Source of the DNA: an uncultured Roseburia sp.
GTDB lineage: Bacteria; Bacillota; Clostridia; Lachnospirales; Lachnospiraceae
Length of the DNA: 64,000 nucleotides
Reading direction: 5' to 3'
Assembly: GCA_947644305.1 (NCBI GenBank)
Contig: CANRYS010000011.1
Location: 57,351-121,350, forward strand
Under the pieces are notes generated by a model. It was not told the origin of the DNA and did not search any database. It worked only from the letters and a program-made list of their open reading frames with translations. The position numbers and the translations under genes were made by a program. This document shows positions 1 through 8,076 of this stretch, piece by piece. Every line of letters begins with the position of its first letter. Position 1 is the first letter of the stretch.

Positions 1-388
1 CTTTCTTCTCGGATGACTGGAGGCCAAAACTGATGCGATTGATCCCCATGTTAAGGCAGGCAGCAAAAGTATGTCTGTCTGCCGTACCTGGATTGCACTC
101 TATCGTAAATTCACATCCCTCCTGGATGGAAAAACGACGGTCAAGCGCTTCACAGATACGTTCCAGTTGGCCGGCAGACAAGATACTTGGCGTCCCGCCG
201 CCGATAAAAACGGAATCCACCTGTTCAATCTCTGGAAACCAGCGATCTGAAAGACCGATTTCCCGGACCAGGTCCCTGGCATACTCCTCCCGCTCGCTCT
301 CCTCTGCCCGCCAGGAAAGAAAGTCACAATAATTACACTTTCTGACACAAAAGGGAATATGAATATAGACTCCTGCTGGACGGTTCAT
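1..388 (-). CDS. hemW: Radical SAM heme chaperone HemW (3' part cut off by window edge)
   Basis: The first 129 residues are present; the rest lies beyond the window start. HemW is a radical SAM protein related to coproporphyrinogen III dehydrogenase that acts as a heme chaperone. The N-terminus VYIHIPFCVRKCNYCDF has the CX3CX2C cluster motif (Cys14, Cys18, Cys21), and FIGGGTPS and ECNPGT follow as in the family. The ATG lies 1 nt after the lepA stop, so translation is probably coupled. The lepA-hemW order is common in Firmicutes. The start is the first ATG after lepA and fits the usual HemW length before the motif. Confidence 0.93.
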   Translation of the reverse strand, partial: MNRPAGVYIHIPFCVRKCNYCDFLSWRAEESEREEYARDLVREIGLSDRWFPEIEQVDSVFIGGGTPSILSAGQLERICEALDRRFSIQEGCEFTIECNPGTADRHTFAACLNMGINRISFGLQSSEKK

Positions 389-389
389 A

Positions 390-2207
390 TTATTTATCCT
401 CATCCAGTTTCAGCACACTCATAAATGCTTTCTGTGGAATCTCTACATTTCCGATCTGACGCATCCGCTTCTTTCCTTCTTTTTGTTTTTCCAGCAGCTT
501 TTTCTTTCTGGAAATATCACCACCATAGCATTTGGCAAGCACATCTTTGCGCACTGCCTTGACGGTCTCTCTGGCAATGATTTTGTTGCCAATGGCTGCC
601 TGGATCGGGATTTCAAACAGATGTCTCGGAATCTCACCCTTTAATTTTTCACACATTTTTCTTCCCCGCTCATAGGCCGTGCTCTCGTGTACGATAAAGG
701 ATAGAGCATCCACTTCTTCTTTATTGATGAGAATATTTAATTTCACCAGCGTGGAAGGTTCATAGCCTTTCAATTCATAATCAAAAGAAGCATAGCCTCT
801 GGATCTTGATTTGAGGGAATCAAAGAAATCGTATATGATCTCGTTCAGAGGCAGAACATATTTGAGCAGCGCTCTCGTCTCCTCCATATATTCCATCCCC
901 AGATATACACCGCGGCGCTCTTGGCACAAGGTCATGATCGCCCCCACAAACTCCGTGGTCACCATGATCTCCGCGTTGACCACCGGTTCTTCCATATGCT
1001 CAATCTCAGAAGGATCTGGAAGATTAGAAGGATTTGTAACCTCCACCATTTCCCCATTGGTCTTATAGACACGGTACACCACTCCGGGAGCTGTGGTCAC
1101 CAGATCTAGATTGTACTCCCTCTCCAACCTCTCCTGGATCACCTCCAGATGAAGCAGTCCCAAAAATCCACAGCGGAATCCAAACCCAAGAGCGACGGAA
1201 GTCTCCGCTTCAAACTGCAGGGCGGCATCGTTGAGCTGCAGCTTCTCCAGTGCATCCCGGAGATCCTGATATTTGGCGCCGTCTGCTGGGTACAACCCGC
1301 AGTATACCATCGGCTGTACCTTTTTATAACCCGGCAGGGCTTCCTCACAGGGGTTTGCCGCATCCGTCACCGTATCTCCTACCTGGGTTCCCTCTACATT
1401 TTTCAAGCTTGCGGTAATGTATCCCACCATACCGGCAGTCAGTTCTTCACAGGGGATAAACTGACCGGCGCCAAAGGTGCCCACCTCTACCACCTCTCCT
1501 TCCATGCCAGTTGCCATCATATGGATCCTTGTCCCCTTTTTCACCGTTCCGTCAAAGATACGACAGAAAATAATAACCCCCTTATAAGAATCATAGATGG
1601 AATCAAAGATCAGAGCTTTGAGAGGCGCCTTTTCATCCCCCTGCGGCGCCGGGATTCTGGCTACAATTTGCTCCAGTACGTCCTCAATATTCGTCCCCAT
1701 CTTCGCAGAGATCAAAGGGGCATCCTGTGCCTCGATGCCGATCACATCCTCAATCTCATTTTTTACCCTCTCCGGCTCCGCGCTGGGAAGATCGATCTTA
1801 TTAATTACCGGCATGATCTCCAGATCGTGGTCAATCGCCAGATAACAGTTTGCCAGCGTCTGCGCCTCGATCCCCTGAGCGGCATCCACAATAAGAATCG
1901 CCCCTTCACAGGCCGCAAGGCTTCTCGACACTTCATAATTGAAATCCACATGACCCGGCGTGTCGATCAGGTTAAAGATATACTCTTCTCCATCCTTAGC
2001 CTTGTACACGATACGAACCGTCTGTGCTTTGATCGTGATTCCCCGTTCTCTTTCCAGATCCATATTATCCAGTACCTGCGCCTGCATTTCCCGCTCTGTC
2101 AAAAGCCCCGTCTTCTCAATAATCCGGTCTGCCAGAGTGGATTTACCGTGGTCAATGTGGGCGACAATGCAAAAGTTACGAATATTTTTTTTATTGATGG
2201 TTGACAT
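390..2207 (-). CDS. lepA: Elongation factor 4 (LepA), ribosomal back-translocase GTPase
   Basis: 605 residues, close to the usual 600. It is a ribosome-binding translational GTPase related to EF-G. The G motifs are visible: AHIDHGKST (P-loop), DTPGHVDF and [10 protein letters not shown]. The C-terminal LepA-specific domain ends with [23 protein letters not shown], shown here only as a landmark ([12 protein letters not shown] is the family signature). The reading frame is open further upstream, but the ATG at 2207 is chosen because it begins with the standard [12 protein letters not shown] and a GGAAGG site lies 13 nt upstream; an ATG at 2219 sits directly on that site. Cotranscribed with hemW. 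Confidence 0.97.
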   Translation of the reverse strand: MSTINKKNIRNFCIVAHIDHGKSTLADRIIEKTGLLTEREMQAQVLDNMDLERERGITIKAQTVRIVYKAKDGEEYIFNLIDTPGHVDFNYEVSRSLAACEGAILIVDAAQGIEAQTLANCYLAIDHDLEIMPVINKIDLPSAEPERVKNEIEDVIGIEAQDAPLISAKMGTNIEDVLEQIVARIPAPQGDEKAPLKALIFDSIYDSYKGVIIFCRIFDGTVKKGTRIHMMATGMEGEVVEVGTFGAGQFIPCEELTAGMVGYITASLKNVEGTQVGDTVTDAANPCEEALPGYKKVQPMVYCGLYPADGAKYQDLRDALEKLQLNDAALQFEAETSVALGFGFRCGFLGLLHLEVIQERLEREYNLDLVTTAPGVVYRVYKTNGEMVEVTNPSNLPDPSEIEHMEEPVVNAEIMVTTEFVGAIMTLCQERRGVYLGMEYMEETRALLKYVLPLNEIIYDFFDSLKSRSRGYASFDYELKGYEPSTLVKLNILINKEEVDALSFIVHESTAYERGRKMCEKLKGEIPRHLFEIPIQAAIGNKIIARETVKAVRKDVLAKCYGGDISRKKKLLEKQKEGKKRMRQIGNVEIPQKAFMSVLKLDEDK

Positions 2208-2247
2208 ATTTTTGTGCATTCCTTCCGTTAAAATAAAACTGATTTGA

Positions 2248-2276
2248 ATTATATCATAAAGGAAACTTTTTTTCCA
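2248..2276 (-). promoter_or_regulatory. Predicted sigma-A promoter for lepA-hemW
   Basis: On the minus strand TGGAAA (-35, 2271-2276) and a perfect TATAAT (-10, 2248-2253) are separated by 17 nt. Transcription would start about 35 nt before the lepA ATG. Prediction from sequence only; the -35 is weak (4 of 6). Confidence 0.55.
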
Positions 2277-2302
2277 CCGTAAAATTGGCAGGCGGGTTAA
2301 CC

Positions 2303-2331
2303 TTGCACTTTTACAAAATTTGATGTACAAT
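2303..2331 (+). promoter_or_regulatory. Predicted sigma-A promoter for the secreted Ig-like protein
   Basis: TTGCAC (2303-2308) and TACAAT (2326-2331) are spaced by exactly 17 nt. The start point would be near 2338, giving a leader of about 84 nt that ends in an AGAAAGGA ribosome binding site before the ATG at 2422. The leader contains a short hairpin, CGACG against CGTCG around 2343-2367. It diverges from the lepA promoter. Confidence 0.6.
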
Positions 2332-2421
2332 AATTTTAGTTCGACGTTTTATGTGGTGCACGTCGGGCTGGTACAACATGGCGCTGCCCTGTTATTACGA
2401 TCAGAAAGGAATTTATGAACT

Positions 2422-3222
2422 ATGAGAATTACGAAACGTATCTTGTCACTGCTTTTGGTCCTCGGTCTCTGCACTTCTCTCTGGATGCCGAATACATCAA
2501 AATCTTCTGCGGCCACTGTCCGTATGAATAAAAAAACTGCGACGCTTCGGATTGGAAGAACATGCAGGCTTAAGGTATACGGCACGAAGTCAAAAATCAC
2601 CTGGCGCTCCACCAAAAAATCAGTGGCGTCGGTAAATTCTTCTGGTGTCGTCACCGCAAAAAAGATGGGAACAGCTAAGATTTATGCCAAGTTCAGCGGC
2701 AAAAAACTGTACTGCAAAGTATCCGTTACAGGATCTTCCGCAGACACGAAGGCCGGCGGCCGATTGAATCCACTTTCCGCCTATGATGAACATACAATTA
2801 GTTATTATGACGATGGGAAAAAGATCGGAACATTTAAGATCAAACTGGAAACTTTCCAGTCTGGGAATTCAGCCAAAAACCGTGTTTTGAAAAACAAAGA
2901 GAATCCCGTTCCCGCCAATAATCAGGAATACTTATATTTTCGTTTTCAGATCAAATATGTCTCTGGTAGTGAAGTAGTAGATGCAAAGGATCTGTTCAGT
3001 TATTATTATAATATATTTGACTCCACGGGCACAACACAGTTAGAAAACATCGACTGGGGCTTTTACTTTGAGCTTATGGAAGATCTGAGTGATGTTACTC
3101 TCTCACCAGGTTCCTCTTCCAAATGCTCCAAAGCAGTTCTCGTGAACAAAGGCAGCACTCCAGTATTGTACCGGATTCGGACCGGAAAAAGTTCTTACAC
3201 TTGGTTTACTACAGAGAAATAA
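2422..3222 (+). CDS. Secreted protein with N-terminal Ig-like (Big_2-type) domain
   Basis: 266 residues. A signal peptide is clear: basic start MRITKRILSLLLVLGLCTSL, then a cut near SSAA at about residue 31. Residues 33-105 look like a bacterial Ig-like Big_2 fold, with the typical W-S-x-V-x-S-V/G-V-V-T-A-K-K-x-G-T-A pattern (ITWRSTKKSVASVNSSGVVT). The remaining 150 residues form a second domain with alternating polar and aromatic residues (YLYFRFQIKYVSGSEVVDA) that resembles the Ig-like ligand or telokin-like domains of other secreted Firmicute proteins. No LPXTG or membrane anchor is seen. Function unknown. It is one of the few plus-strand genes and has its own promoter and terminator. Confidence 0.85.
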   Translation: MRITKRILSLLLVLGLCTSLWMPNTSKSSAATVRMNKKTATLRIGRTCRLKVYGTKSKITWRSTKKSVASVNSSGVVTAKKMGTAKIYAKFSGKKLYCKVSVTGSSADTKAGGRLNPLSAYDEHTISYYDDGKKIGTFKIKLETFQSGNSAKNRVLKNKENPVPANNQEYLYFRFQIKYVSGSEVVDAKDLFSYYYNIFDSTGTTQLENIDWGFYFELMEDLSDVTLSPGSSSKCSKAVLVNKGSTPVLYRIRTGKSSYTWFTTEK

Positions 3223-3256
3223 TGTGGAACAGAGTGAATATTTTTATATTCAGATT

Positions 3257-3290
3257 AGAAGCCTGGAAATCAATTTCCAGGCTTCTTTTT
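3257..3290 (+). terminator. Intrinsic terminator after the secreted Ig-like gene
   Basis: A perfect 14-bp stem (3257-3270 against 3273-3286; core GCCTGGAAAT / ATTTCCAGGC) with a two-base formal loop is followed by TTTTT. It lies 35 nt after the stop codon. The A-rich left flank could also end transcription from the minus-strand small gene at 3334-3492. Confidence 0.88.
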
Positions 3291-3333
3291 ATATAATGAT
3301 AACGTCGAAGTATAAATTTTTTATAGATTTGGA

Positions 3334-3492
3334 TTAAAAAGCAGATAAGGCTCCTACCCATAATTGAATCGCCTGTAGTGCCATTGTTGCGAGACCAATC
3401 AGATAAAAGATAAATTTAAGCCTGTGCCATTTCTTATCATATGCAATGGCTGCAAGCACAAAAGCGATGACTGACATTAACCAATATGGCAT
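3334..3492 (-). CDS. Small two-helix membrane protein, 52 residues
   Basis: A short gene that is easily missed. It reads MPYWLMSVIAFVLAAIAYDK, a basic turn (KKWHRLK), then FIFYLIGLATMALQAIQLWV and a short tail. This gives two hydrophobic helices joined by a positively charged loop. A strong GGAGG site sits 6-7 nt before the ATG. No family is recognised. The gene follows the secreted protein at 3553-4239 on the same strand and may be cotranscribed with it. A small membrane peptide toxin is possible, but no antisense RNA is obvious and no function is claimed. Confidence 0.68.
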   Translation of the reverse strand: MPYWLMSVIAFVLAAIAYDKKWHRLKFIFYLIGLATMALQAIQLWVGALSAF

Positions 3493-3552
3493 ACATTCCT
3501 CCATTCCTGAAAACGGAGTAGTATAAGACTACTGCCCCGCCTCTGTTTGATA

Positions 3553-4239
3553 TTATCCTGTAACCTTTGCTGACATTTTAAACAATTGTTCTGCATACTT
3601 ATTTATCTCATTCGCTCTGCTGGTTGTATAATAATATTGGGGTTTTGAATCAACCATTTTAAATTGCTCTGTTCCATTTGACAAATATAAACGGACTGCA
3701 TAATTCCACCCCACCCTTCGTCCCTTGTTCGCCGTTTTATAATCAAACTTAAATTTTGCTTCATTAATCAAAGCACACAAATTACGGATAGCCTCCTGTT
3801 CTTCAATTTTGACTACCGTTCCATCCGATCCGCTTTGGATCGTCGCATATTCGACCATTGATAAATCTTTTTGGGGGGTTTTACTAACAACATCCAAATC
3901 AATCGTATATCTTTTCTTTTTTGTTATGCCAATCAACTTATATTTTCCAATTTTTTTTGCTGTAAAAGTTTTACCAACGACTTTTAAATTTTTATTTTCA
4001 GAAACCCATTTTATTTTTTTATTTTTTAACTTCTGTGTTATCTTTTTACCTGTGTCTATATCATGGACATCTTTAGCAATCTGGGATATTTTATACTTTG
4101 TACCATTCGCAACAATCACCTTACTACAGTGGTAAGCCTGTACCTTTTTTGCACTTATATCCACCCCATTCAACATAGAAATAACGAGCGATAAGACGAA
4201 CATTAGCACGATAACATTTTTTTGTTTTTTCATTTTCAT
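3553..4239 (-). CDS. Secreted lysine-rich protein of unknown function
   Basis: 228 residues. MKMKKQKNVIVLMFVLSLVI is a signal peptide that ends near DISA at about residue 30. The mature part begins with YKISQIAKDVHDIDTGKKI and WVSENKNLKVVGKTFTAKKI, a beta-rich stretch that recalls a diverged Ig-like domain (threonine-alanine-lysine-lysine-x-G, as in Big_2 folds). The C-terminal 100 residues (VEYATIQSGSDGTVVKIEEQ through LFKMSAKVTG) resemble a small alpha+beta domain. An AAGGAGGG site is 7 nt upstream of the ATG. The gene is AT-richer than its neighbours, which may mean transfer. No enzyme motif is seen. Confidence 0.8.
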   Translation of the reverse strand: MKMKKQKNVIVLMFVLSLVISMLNGVDISAKKVQAYHCSKVIVANGTKYKISQIAKDVHDIDTGKKITQKLKNKKIKWVSENKNLKVVGKTFTAKKIGKYKLIGITKKKRYTIDLDVVSKTPQKDLSMVEYATIQSGSDGTVVKIEEQEAIRNLCALINEAKFKFDYKTANKGRRVGWNYAVRLYLSNGTEQFKMVDSKPQYYYTTSRANEINKYAEQLFKMSAKVTG

Positions 4240-4329
4240 TTGTTTTCCCTCCTTAAAAAAATTAATTACCCTGTATATTTAATCGATGAAAAACACGCTT
4301 TGCGAGTTTCTCTGCCTTCCGCGTAAACA

Positions 4330-4362
4330 AAAAAGATGCCATATATATTATAGCATCTTTTT
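4330..4362 (-). terminator. Bidirectional-type terminator after sigE
   Basis: The stem AAAAAGATGC (4330-4339) / GCATCTTTTT (4353-4362) has an AT-rich loop. Read on the minus strand it is followed by TTTTTTGTTT, 90 nt after the sigE stop. The plus-strand reading also has a T run. Confidence 0.75.
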
Positions 4363-4452
4363 TACTGTTTGTGGGAAAAATTCCCTGAACGACATGAATT
4401 CGCGACAAACGACATATATAGTTACGTTTTTCCGAGCTTTTCGTTTAATTTT

Positions 4453-5199
4453 TTATATCCCTTCCAGCCTCAATATTTCTTTTTTGAGGCGTTTCATGAT
4501 CTTCTTTTCCAGTCTGGAAATGTAGCTCTGGGAGATTCCCAGAAGATCCGCTACTTCTTTTTGTGTCTTTTCACCTCCTTCATAATCATCAAGGCCAAAC
4601 CGCATATGTATGATCATCCGCTCCCGCTCACTCAGCGTACTAAGCGCTTTTTTTAGCAGCTTGATATCTACTTCCCGCTCAATATCTTTGTAGATAATAT
4701 CTTCACTAGTGCCGAGAATATCAGAGAGAAGAAGCTCATTGCCATCCCAGTCCACGTTCAGCGGCTCATCGATGGATACCTCCATCTTTACCTTGCTGTT
4801 GCGGCGCAGATACATCAGTATTTCGTTCTCGATGCATCGGGAGGCATAGGTGGCAAGCTTGATGTTTTTGTCCGGTTTGAAGGTGTTGATCGCCTTGATC
4901 AGTCCGATGGTGCCGATGGAGATCAGATCTTCCACCCCGACCCCGGTGTTGTCAAACTTTTTGGCAATATAGACCACCAGCCTCAGATTATGCTCCACCA
5001 GCATATTCTTTGCCTTTTCCGAGTTCTCTGCCCCCAGATTTTCGATACATGCTGCTTCCTCACCTGGTTCCAGCGGTGCCGGCAGTATTTCAGCTCCTCC
5101 GATGTAATGTATATCACCCCCCTGGTGAAAAAATACATTTTTCCAGTCCGGAATCATACGGAACTGAAAACGATTTGGCATTGATAAACGTAAAAACAT
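4453..5199 (-). CDS. sigE: Sporulation sigma factor SigE (pro-sigma-E), mother-cell specific
   Basis: 248 residues. It directs RNA polymerase to early mother-cell sporulation genes. Region 2 reads [20 protein letters not shown] and then [20 protein letters not shown], and region 4 ends with the helix-turn-helix [32 protein letters not shown] matches the junction after the pro-sequence in Bacillus SigE, so the first 30 or so residues are the membrane-tethering pro-peptide removed by SpoIIGA. The ATG at 5199 is chosen: the AAGGGGG site is 6-7 nt away, whereas an ATG 6 nt earlier overlaps it. It lies 19 nt after spoIIGA. No sigG follows, unlike in Bacillus. Confidence 0.95.
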   Translation of the reverse strand: MFLRLSMPNRFQFRMIPDWKNVFFHQGGDIHYIGGAEILPAPLEPGEEAACIENLGAENSEKAKNMLVEHNLRLVVYIAKKFDNTGVGVEDLISIGTIGLIKAINTFKPDKNIKLATYASRCIENEILMYLRRNSKVKMEVSIDEPLNVDWDGNELLLSDILGTSEDIIYKDIEREVDIKLLKKALSTLSERERMIIHMRFGLDDYEGGEKTQKEVADLLGISQSYISRLEKKIMKRLKKEILRLEGI

Positions 5200-5218
5200 A
5201 TACATCCCCCTTAATGAA

Positions 5219-6070
5219 TTATTTTCGGAATATCCCGCTGTTCAACAGCACTTCATACCCGTTGTCTGTTGACAGAAAACGATCACAGATTCCAAGCCAG
5301 GTATTCCCTGTATGAACCGTCTCACTGCCGTTCACTTGAATCTCCATATCATCCGCCCGAACTCCCGGAAGATAATCACACTCTTTCCCCAGCGAATGAA
5401 ATGGGATATAGCGCAAAAGCAGTTTGCCAAATAGTTCCGGTTCCATATCATGCAAAACTTTGTTAAAATCAGCTTTTTCTTCCTCAGACAGCATTTTTTG
5501 AAACAAATTGTATTCCACTATGGTGACGCACTCTTGGCTGACCGGCTCATAAAGATTGTTGCCGGTGTCCAAAAATCCAGCCGCTTTCACGCTCTTTCCC
5601 CGGTACTTGATCGTTACAGGAAATACATTTTGTTCGTTTCTAATCTCATGTTTTTTAGAAGAAACGATTTTCTGTGCAAGAAATAAAAGTAAGATTGCGG
5701 ATGACAGGAGAAAAATGATCGGGATATTTCGGATTCCCGCGATTCCCTTTAAGAACATGACAGCCCCTGCAACAATTACCGCTGTCAGATAAAACCCTGC
5801 CATATGCCTGCCAAAGCCATAAACCGTTGTTTTTCCATAAGCGGTCCGTATCATCAGACAGCTCACAATGAGATACATAAGAATAAATGCCGCTGCCATC
5901 TGCCGCACCCCGCCAAACACAAGCAATACCGCTGCCAGGGCTCCTTCCGCTGAAGCTGCTGCACATCTTACGCTCACAGGTCTTTTTCTTAAAAATATAT
6001 TCATGATCTCAAATACGAGTAAATTCATAAAGAAATTAACGATAAAAAATACATCAAGATATATTTTCAT
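5219..6070 (-). CDS. spoIIGA: Pro-sigma-E processing aspartic protease SpoIIGA
   Basis: 283 residues. It is a membrane protease that cleaves the pro-sequence of SigE after a signal from the forespore. The N-terminal half has five or so hydrophobic helices (from [20 protein letters not shown] to [20 protein letters not shown]), and the C-terminal half has the catalytic aspartyl motif GFLDTGNNL (Asp168). The start at 6070 (MKIYLDVFF) has a GGGAG site about 8 nt upstream; a frame-matched ATG 15 nt earlier lacks a good site. It heads the operon with sigE. Confidence 0.94.
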   Translation of the reverse strand: MKIYLDVFFIVNFFMNLLVFEIMNIFLRKRPVSVRCAAASAEGALAAVLLVFGGVRQMAAAFILMYLIVSCLMIRTAYGKTTVYGFGRHMAGFYLTAVIVAGAVMFLKGIAGIRNIPIIFLLSSAILLLFLAQKIVSSKKHEIRNEQNVFPVTIKYRGKSVKAAGFLDTGNNLYEPVSQECVTIVEYNLFQKMLSEEEKADFNKVLHDMEPELFGKLLLRYIPFHSLGKECDYLPGVRADDMEIQVNGSETVHTGNTWLGICDRFLSTDNGYEVLLNSGIFRK

Positions 6071-6113
6071 TGTACCTGCTCCCATTTTCTTTCATTTGCT
6101 TTTGCATATACAG

Positions 6114-6146
6114 ATGATACACTATTTATGACTAATATTTTGTCAA
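6114..6146 (-). promoter_or_regulatory. spoIIG-type promoter with 21-nt spacer and Spo0A-box-like sequences
   Basis: On the minus strand a perfect TTGACA (6141-6146) is followed after 21 nt by TATCAT (6114-6119). The leader to the spoIIGA ATG would be about 37 nt. Bacillus spoIIG is the known case of a sigma-A promoter with a stretched spacer (22 bp) that needs Spo0A-P. TTTGACA overlapping the -35 differs by one base from the inverted 0A box, and TTTGTCGGA at 6183-6191 differs by one from TTTGTCGAA. Assignment is inferred from this resemblance. Confidence 0.6.
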
Positions 6147-6250
6147 AAAGAGGCGATAAAATTAAATATTTTTTCTCTGTTATCCGACAAATTCTTTGTT
6201 ATTTGGACAACGTCATATACCCCGCAAACCATTTTGTACACGAAAATAAA

Positions 6251-6280
6251 GGATTCTTTGCCGGCTCATGCAAAGAATCC
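6251..6280 (-). terminator. Terminator-like hairpin after the S66 peptidase gene
   Basis: A perfect 10-bp stem, GGATTCTTTG / CAAAGAATCC, with a 10-nt loop lies 36 nt after the stop codon of the minus-strand gene at 6316. On the minus strand it is followed by TTTATTTTCG. Confidence 0.75.
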
Positions 6281-6315
6281 CTTGTAATTTTTATGTAATT
6301 ACTGTCGTTTTTCGT

Positions 6316-7341
6316 CTATTTGAGGGTTGTCATCAGATGCGAGACGCCATTTTTCGTCCTCCACTCTCCGACACTTCCATTGATGATGGTAAACTGAGGT
6401 GATTTATGTCCAATATCAGCTTCAAACACGATGGGGACATGAAGTTCTGATAGAATGACTTCCACTGCCTCCCGGTAACTGTGGTCCGTGAAGCTCTGGA
6501 ACATGCAGGGACGTCCGAATACAAAGCCGGCGGCATGTTCAAACCAGCCCGCATGCTTAAGCTGCCACAGTCCCCTGGTGAGAGAATCGCTGTCTAAGGA
6601 AAAGCTTTCCATATACCACAAGATTCCCTCCTGGCGATAGGAATCGACGAACTCGCGGGTTTTGTCAAAACATGTCCCCACCAGATTCAAGAGAACATCC
6701 AGACATCCACCCAACAGTCGTCCCCTTATCGACACCTCTTCCACGATCTTTCCATCCACCACAGCGTATTGGCGGGAGGGCTTATCTTTCCGGTATCCCT
6801 CCTCTGGACGCTCTCTGTCATAAAACTCGTCTTCATAGGCATCGAAAGAGGACTGTTCTATCATATTTCCTGTCATGATCTCTGCATTGTTCTGAACTGC
6901 CGGATGCCAGGGAGCCATGGAAAAATCATTGAAATGATTTCCGTATACTGTAGCAATATGGCAGTTCACGGCAAGAGTATAGGTCAGTCCCGTGTTGTCT
7001 GAAAACCCCTGGAACCACTTGGGATTCCTACGGATCACATCCAGATCCAGCAGCGGCAGTATCTCCATCAGAAAATCCCCGCCCTTGGCAGAAAAAATGT
7101 ACTTTACCTCAGAATTCTCAAACAGGCCCATGAGCTGTTCTGCCCTCTGCTCCCTGGTACTGCTCCGTCCCCTTCCGTCGCTCTGCCGAACATTTTCTGT
7201 CTCAAAGACACGAAATCCCCGTTCCCTGATCCTCTCTTCTGCCAGATCCAGTCTGGCAAAATCCATCGGCTTGCGGTTTCCATCCGAAGGCGCTGTGATC
7301 CCTATGGTATCACCCTTTTTTATAAAATCTGGATAAATCAT
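6316..7341 (-). CDS. S66 family peptidase (LD-carboxypeptidase / MccF-like)
   Basis: 341 residues. S66 serine peptidases remove D-Ala from murein tetrapeptides (LdcA) or cleave peptidyl-nucleotides such as microcin C (MccF). KKGDTIGITAPSDG at the N-terminus, SAKGGDF and the nucleophile elbow GFSDNTGL (Ser near residue 115) fit the family. The glutamate and histidine of the triad should be in GRLLGGCLD...ESFSLD and in DIGHKSP. Length and the N-terminal motif are closer to MccF-type proteins than to E. coli LdcA; the substrate is not clear. Cytoplasmic, with no signal peptide. It diverges from the cyclophilin gene. Confidence 0.88.
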   Translation of the reverse strand: MIYPDFIKKGDTIGITAPSDGNRKPMDFARLDLAEERIRERGFRVFETENVRQSDGRGRSSTREQRAEQLMGLFENSEVKYIFSAKGGDFLMEILPLLDLDVIRRNPKWFQGFSDNTGLTYTLAVNCHIATVYGNHFNDFSMAPWHPAVQNNAEIMTGNMIEQSSFDAYEDEFYDRERPEEGYRKDKPSRQYAVVDGKIVEEVSIRGRLLGGCLDVLLNLVGTCFDKTREFVDSYRQEGILWYMESFSLDSDSLTRGLWQLKHAGWFEHAAGFVFGRPCMFQSFTDHSYREAVEVILSELHVPIVFEADIGHKSPQFTIINGSVGEWRTKNGVSHLMTTLK

Positions 7342-7390
7342 TTTTGCACTTCCTCTCTTCTAGCTCAACGGCGCAAATTTGAACTAAGCC

Positions 7391-7419
7391 TTGAAAAATT
7401 TTCCGATCTTCTGTATACT
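7391..7419 (+). promoter_or_regulatory. Predicted sigma-A promoter for the cyclophilin gene
   Basis: TTGAAA (7391-7396) and TATACT (7414-7419) with an exact 17-nt spacer, 36 nt upstream of the ATG. An AGAAAGGA site precedes the start. Confidence 0.7.
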
Positions 7420-7454
7420 TAATTCCAGAAAAAATACAGAAAGGAATACGAACT

Positions 7455-7979
7455 ATGGCTGAAAAAAATCCAATCGTAACAATTCAAATGGCGGAAGGAG
7501 ACACCATTCAGGTAGAACTTTATCCTGAGACGGCTCCAAATACCGTAAATAACTTTATATCTCTGGTAAAAAAAGGATATTATGATGGCCTTACTTTCCA
7601 CCGTATCATCAAAGGTTTTATGATCCAGGGCGGCTGTCCCGACGGCAATGGAATGGGTGGCCCCGGCTACAGCATTCGTGGAGAATTTGGCATGAACGGT
7701 TTTGAAAATAACTTAAAGCATACCGCCGGAGTCATCTCCATGGCGCGTTCCCAGATGCCAGATTCCGCTGGTTCCCAGTTCTTCATTATGCACAAGGACG
7801 CCCCTCATCTGGATGGCGCCTACGCTGCCTTTGGTAAAGTGACAAAAGGCATGGATGTAGTGGACAAACTTGCCGAAACAGCGACAGATTATAGCGATAT
7901 GCCGCTAAACCCTGTAGTGATGGAAAAAGTCACCGTGGATACCTTCGGTGAAGAGTACCCTGAACCGGAAAAGAAATAA
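7455..7979 (+). CDS. Cyclophilin-type peptidyl-prolyl cis-trans isomerase
   Basis: 174 residues, single domain. It catalyses proline isomerisation during protein folding. Catalytic and binding residues are recognisable: FHRIIKGFMIQGG (with the active-site Arg), MARSQMPDSAGSQFFIMHKD, and the loop YAAFGKVTKGMDVVDKL. There is no signal peptide, so it is cytoplasmic. It is one of few plus-strand genes and is probably monocistronic, with its own promoter just upstream and convergent with miaB. Confidence 0.94.
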   Translation: MAEKNPIVTIQMAEGDTIQVELYPETAPNTVNNFISLVKKGYYDGLTFHRIIKGFMIQGGCPDGNGMGGPGYSIRGEFGMNGFENNLKHTAGVISMARSQMPDSAGSQFFIMHKDAPHLDGAYAAFGKVTKGMDVVDKLAETATDYSDMPLNPVVMEKVTVDTFGEEYPEPEKK

Positions 7980-8005
7980 CAGATTCTATTGTTGTTCCGA
8001 CCAGC

Positions 8006-8049
8006 CCGATGGCGCCAACTTGAACTCTGCTTCATTCCGCACCATCGGG
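8006..8049. terminator. Hairpin between convergent cyclophilin and miaB genes
   Basis: CCCGATGG (8006-8013) pairs perfectly with CCATCGGG (8042-8049) across a 28-nt loop. No T run follows on either strand, so termination is only suggested by its place between two converging stop codons. Confidence 0.4.
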
Positions 8050-8076
8050 TTATCTTTGCGTCATGGATACAGGTTT

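Noticed and set aside
1149..2204. Plus-strand open frame of 351 codons
   Set aside because: Antisense of lepA, with no family resemblance and no ribosome site.
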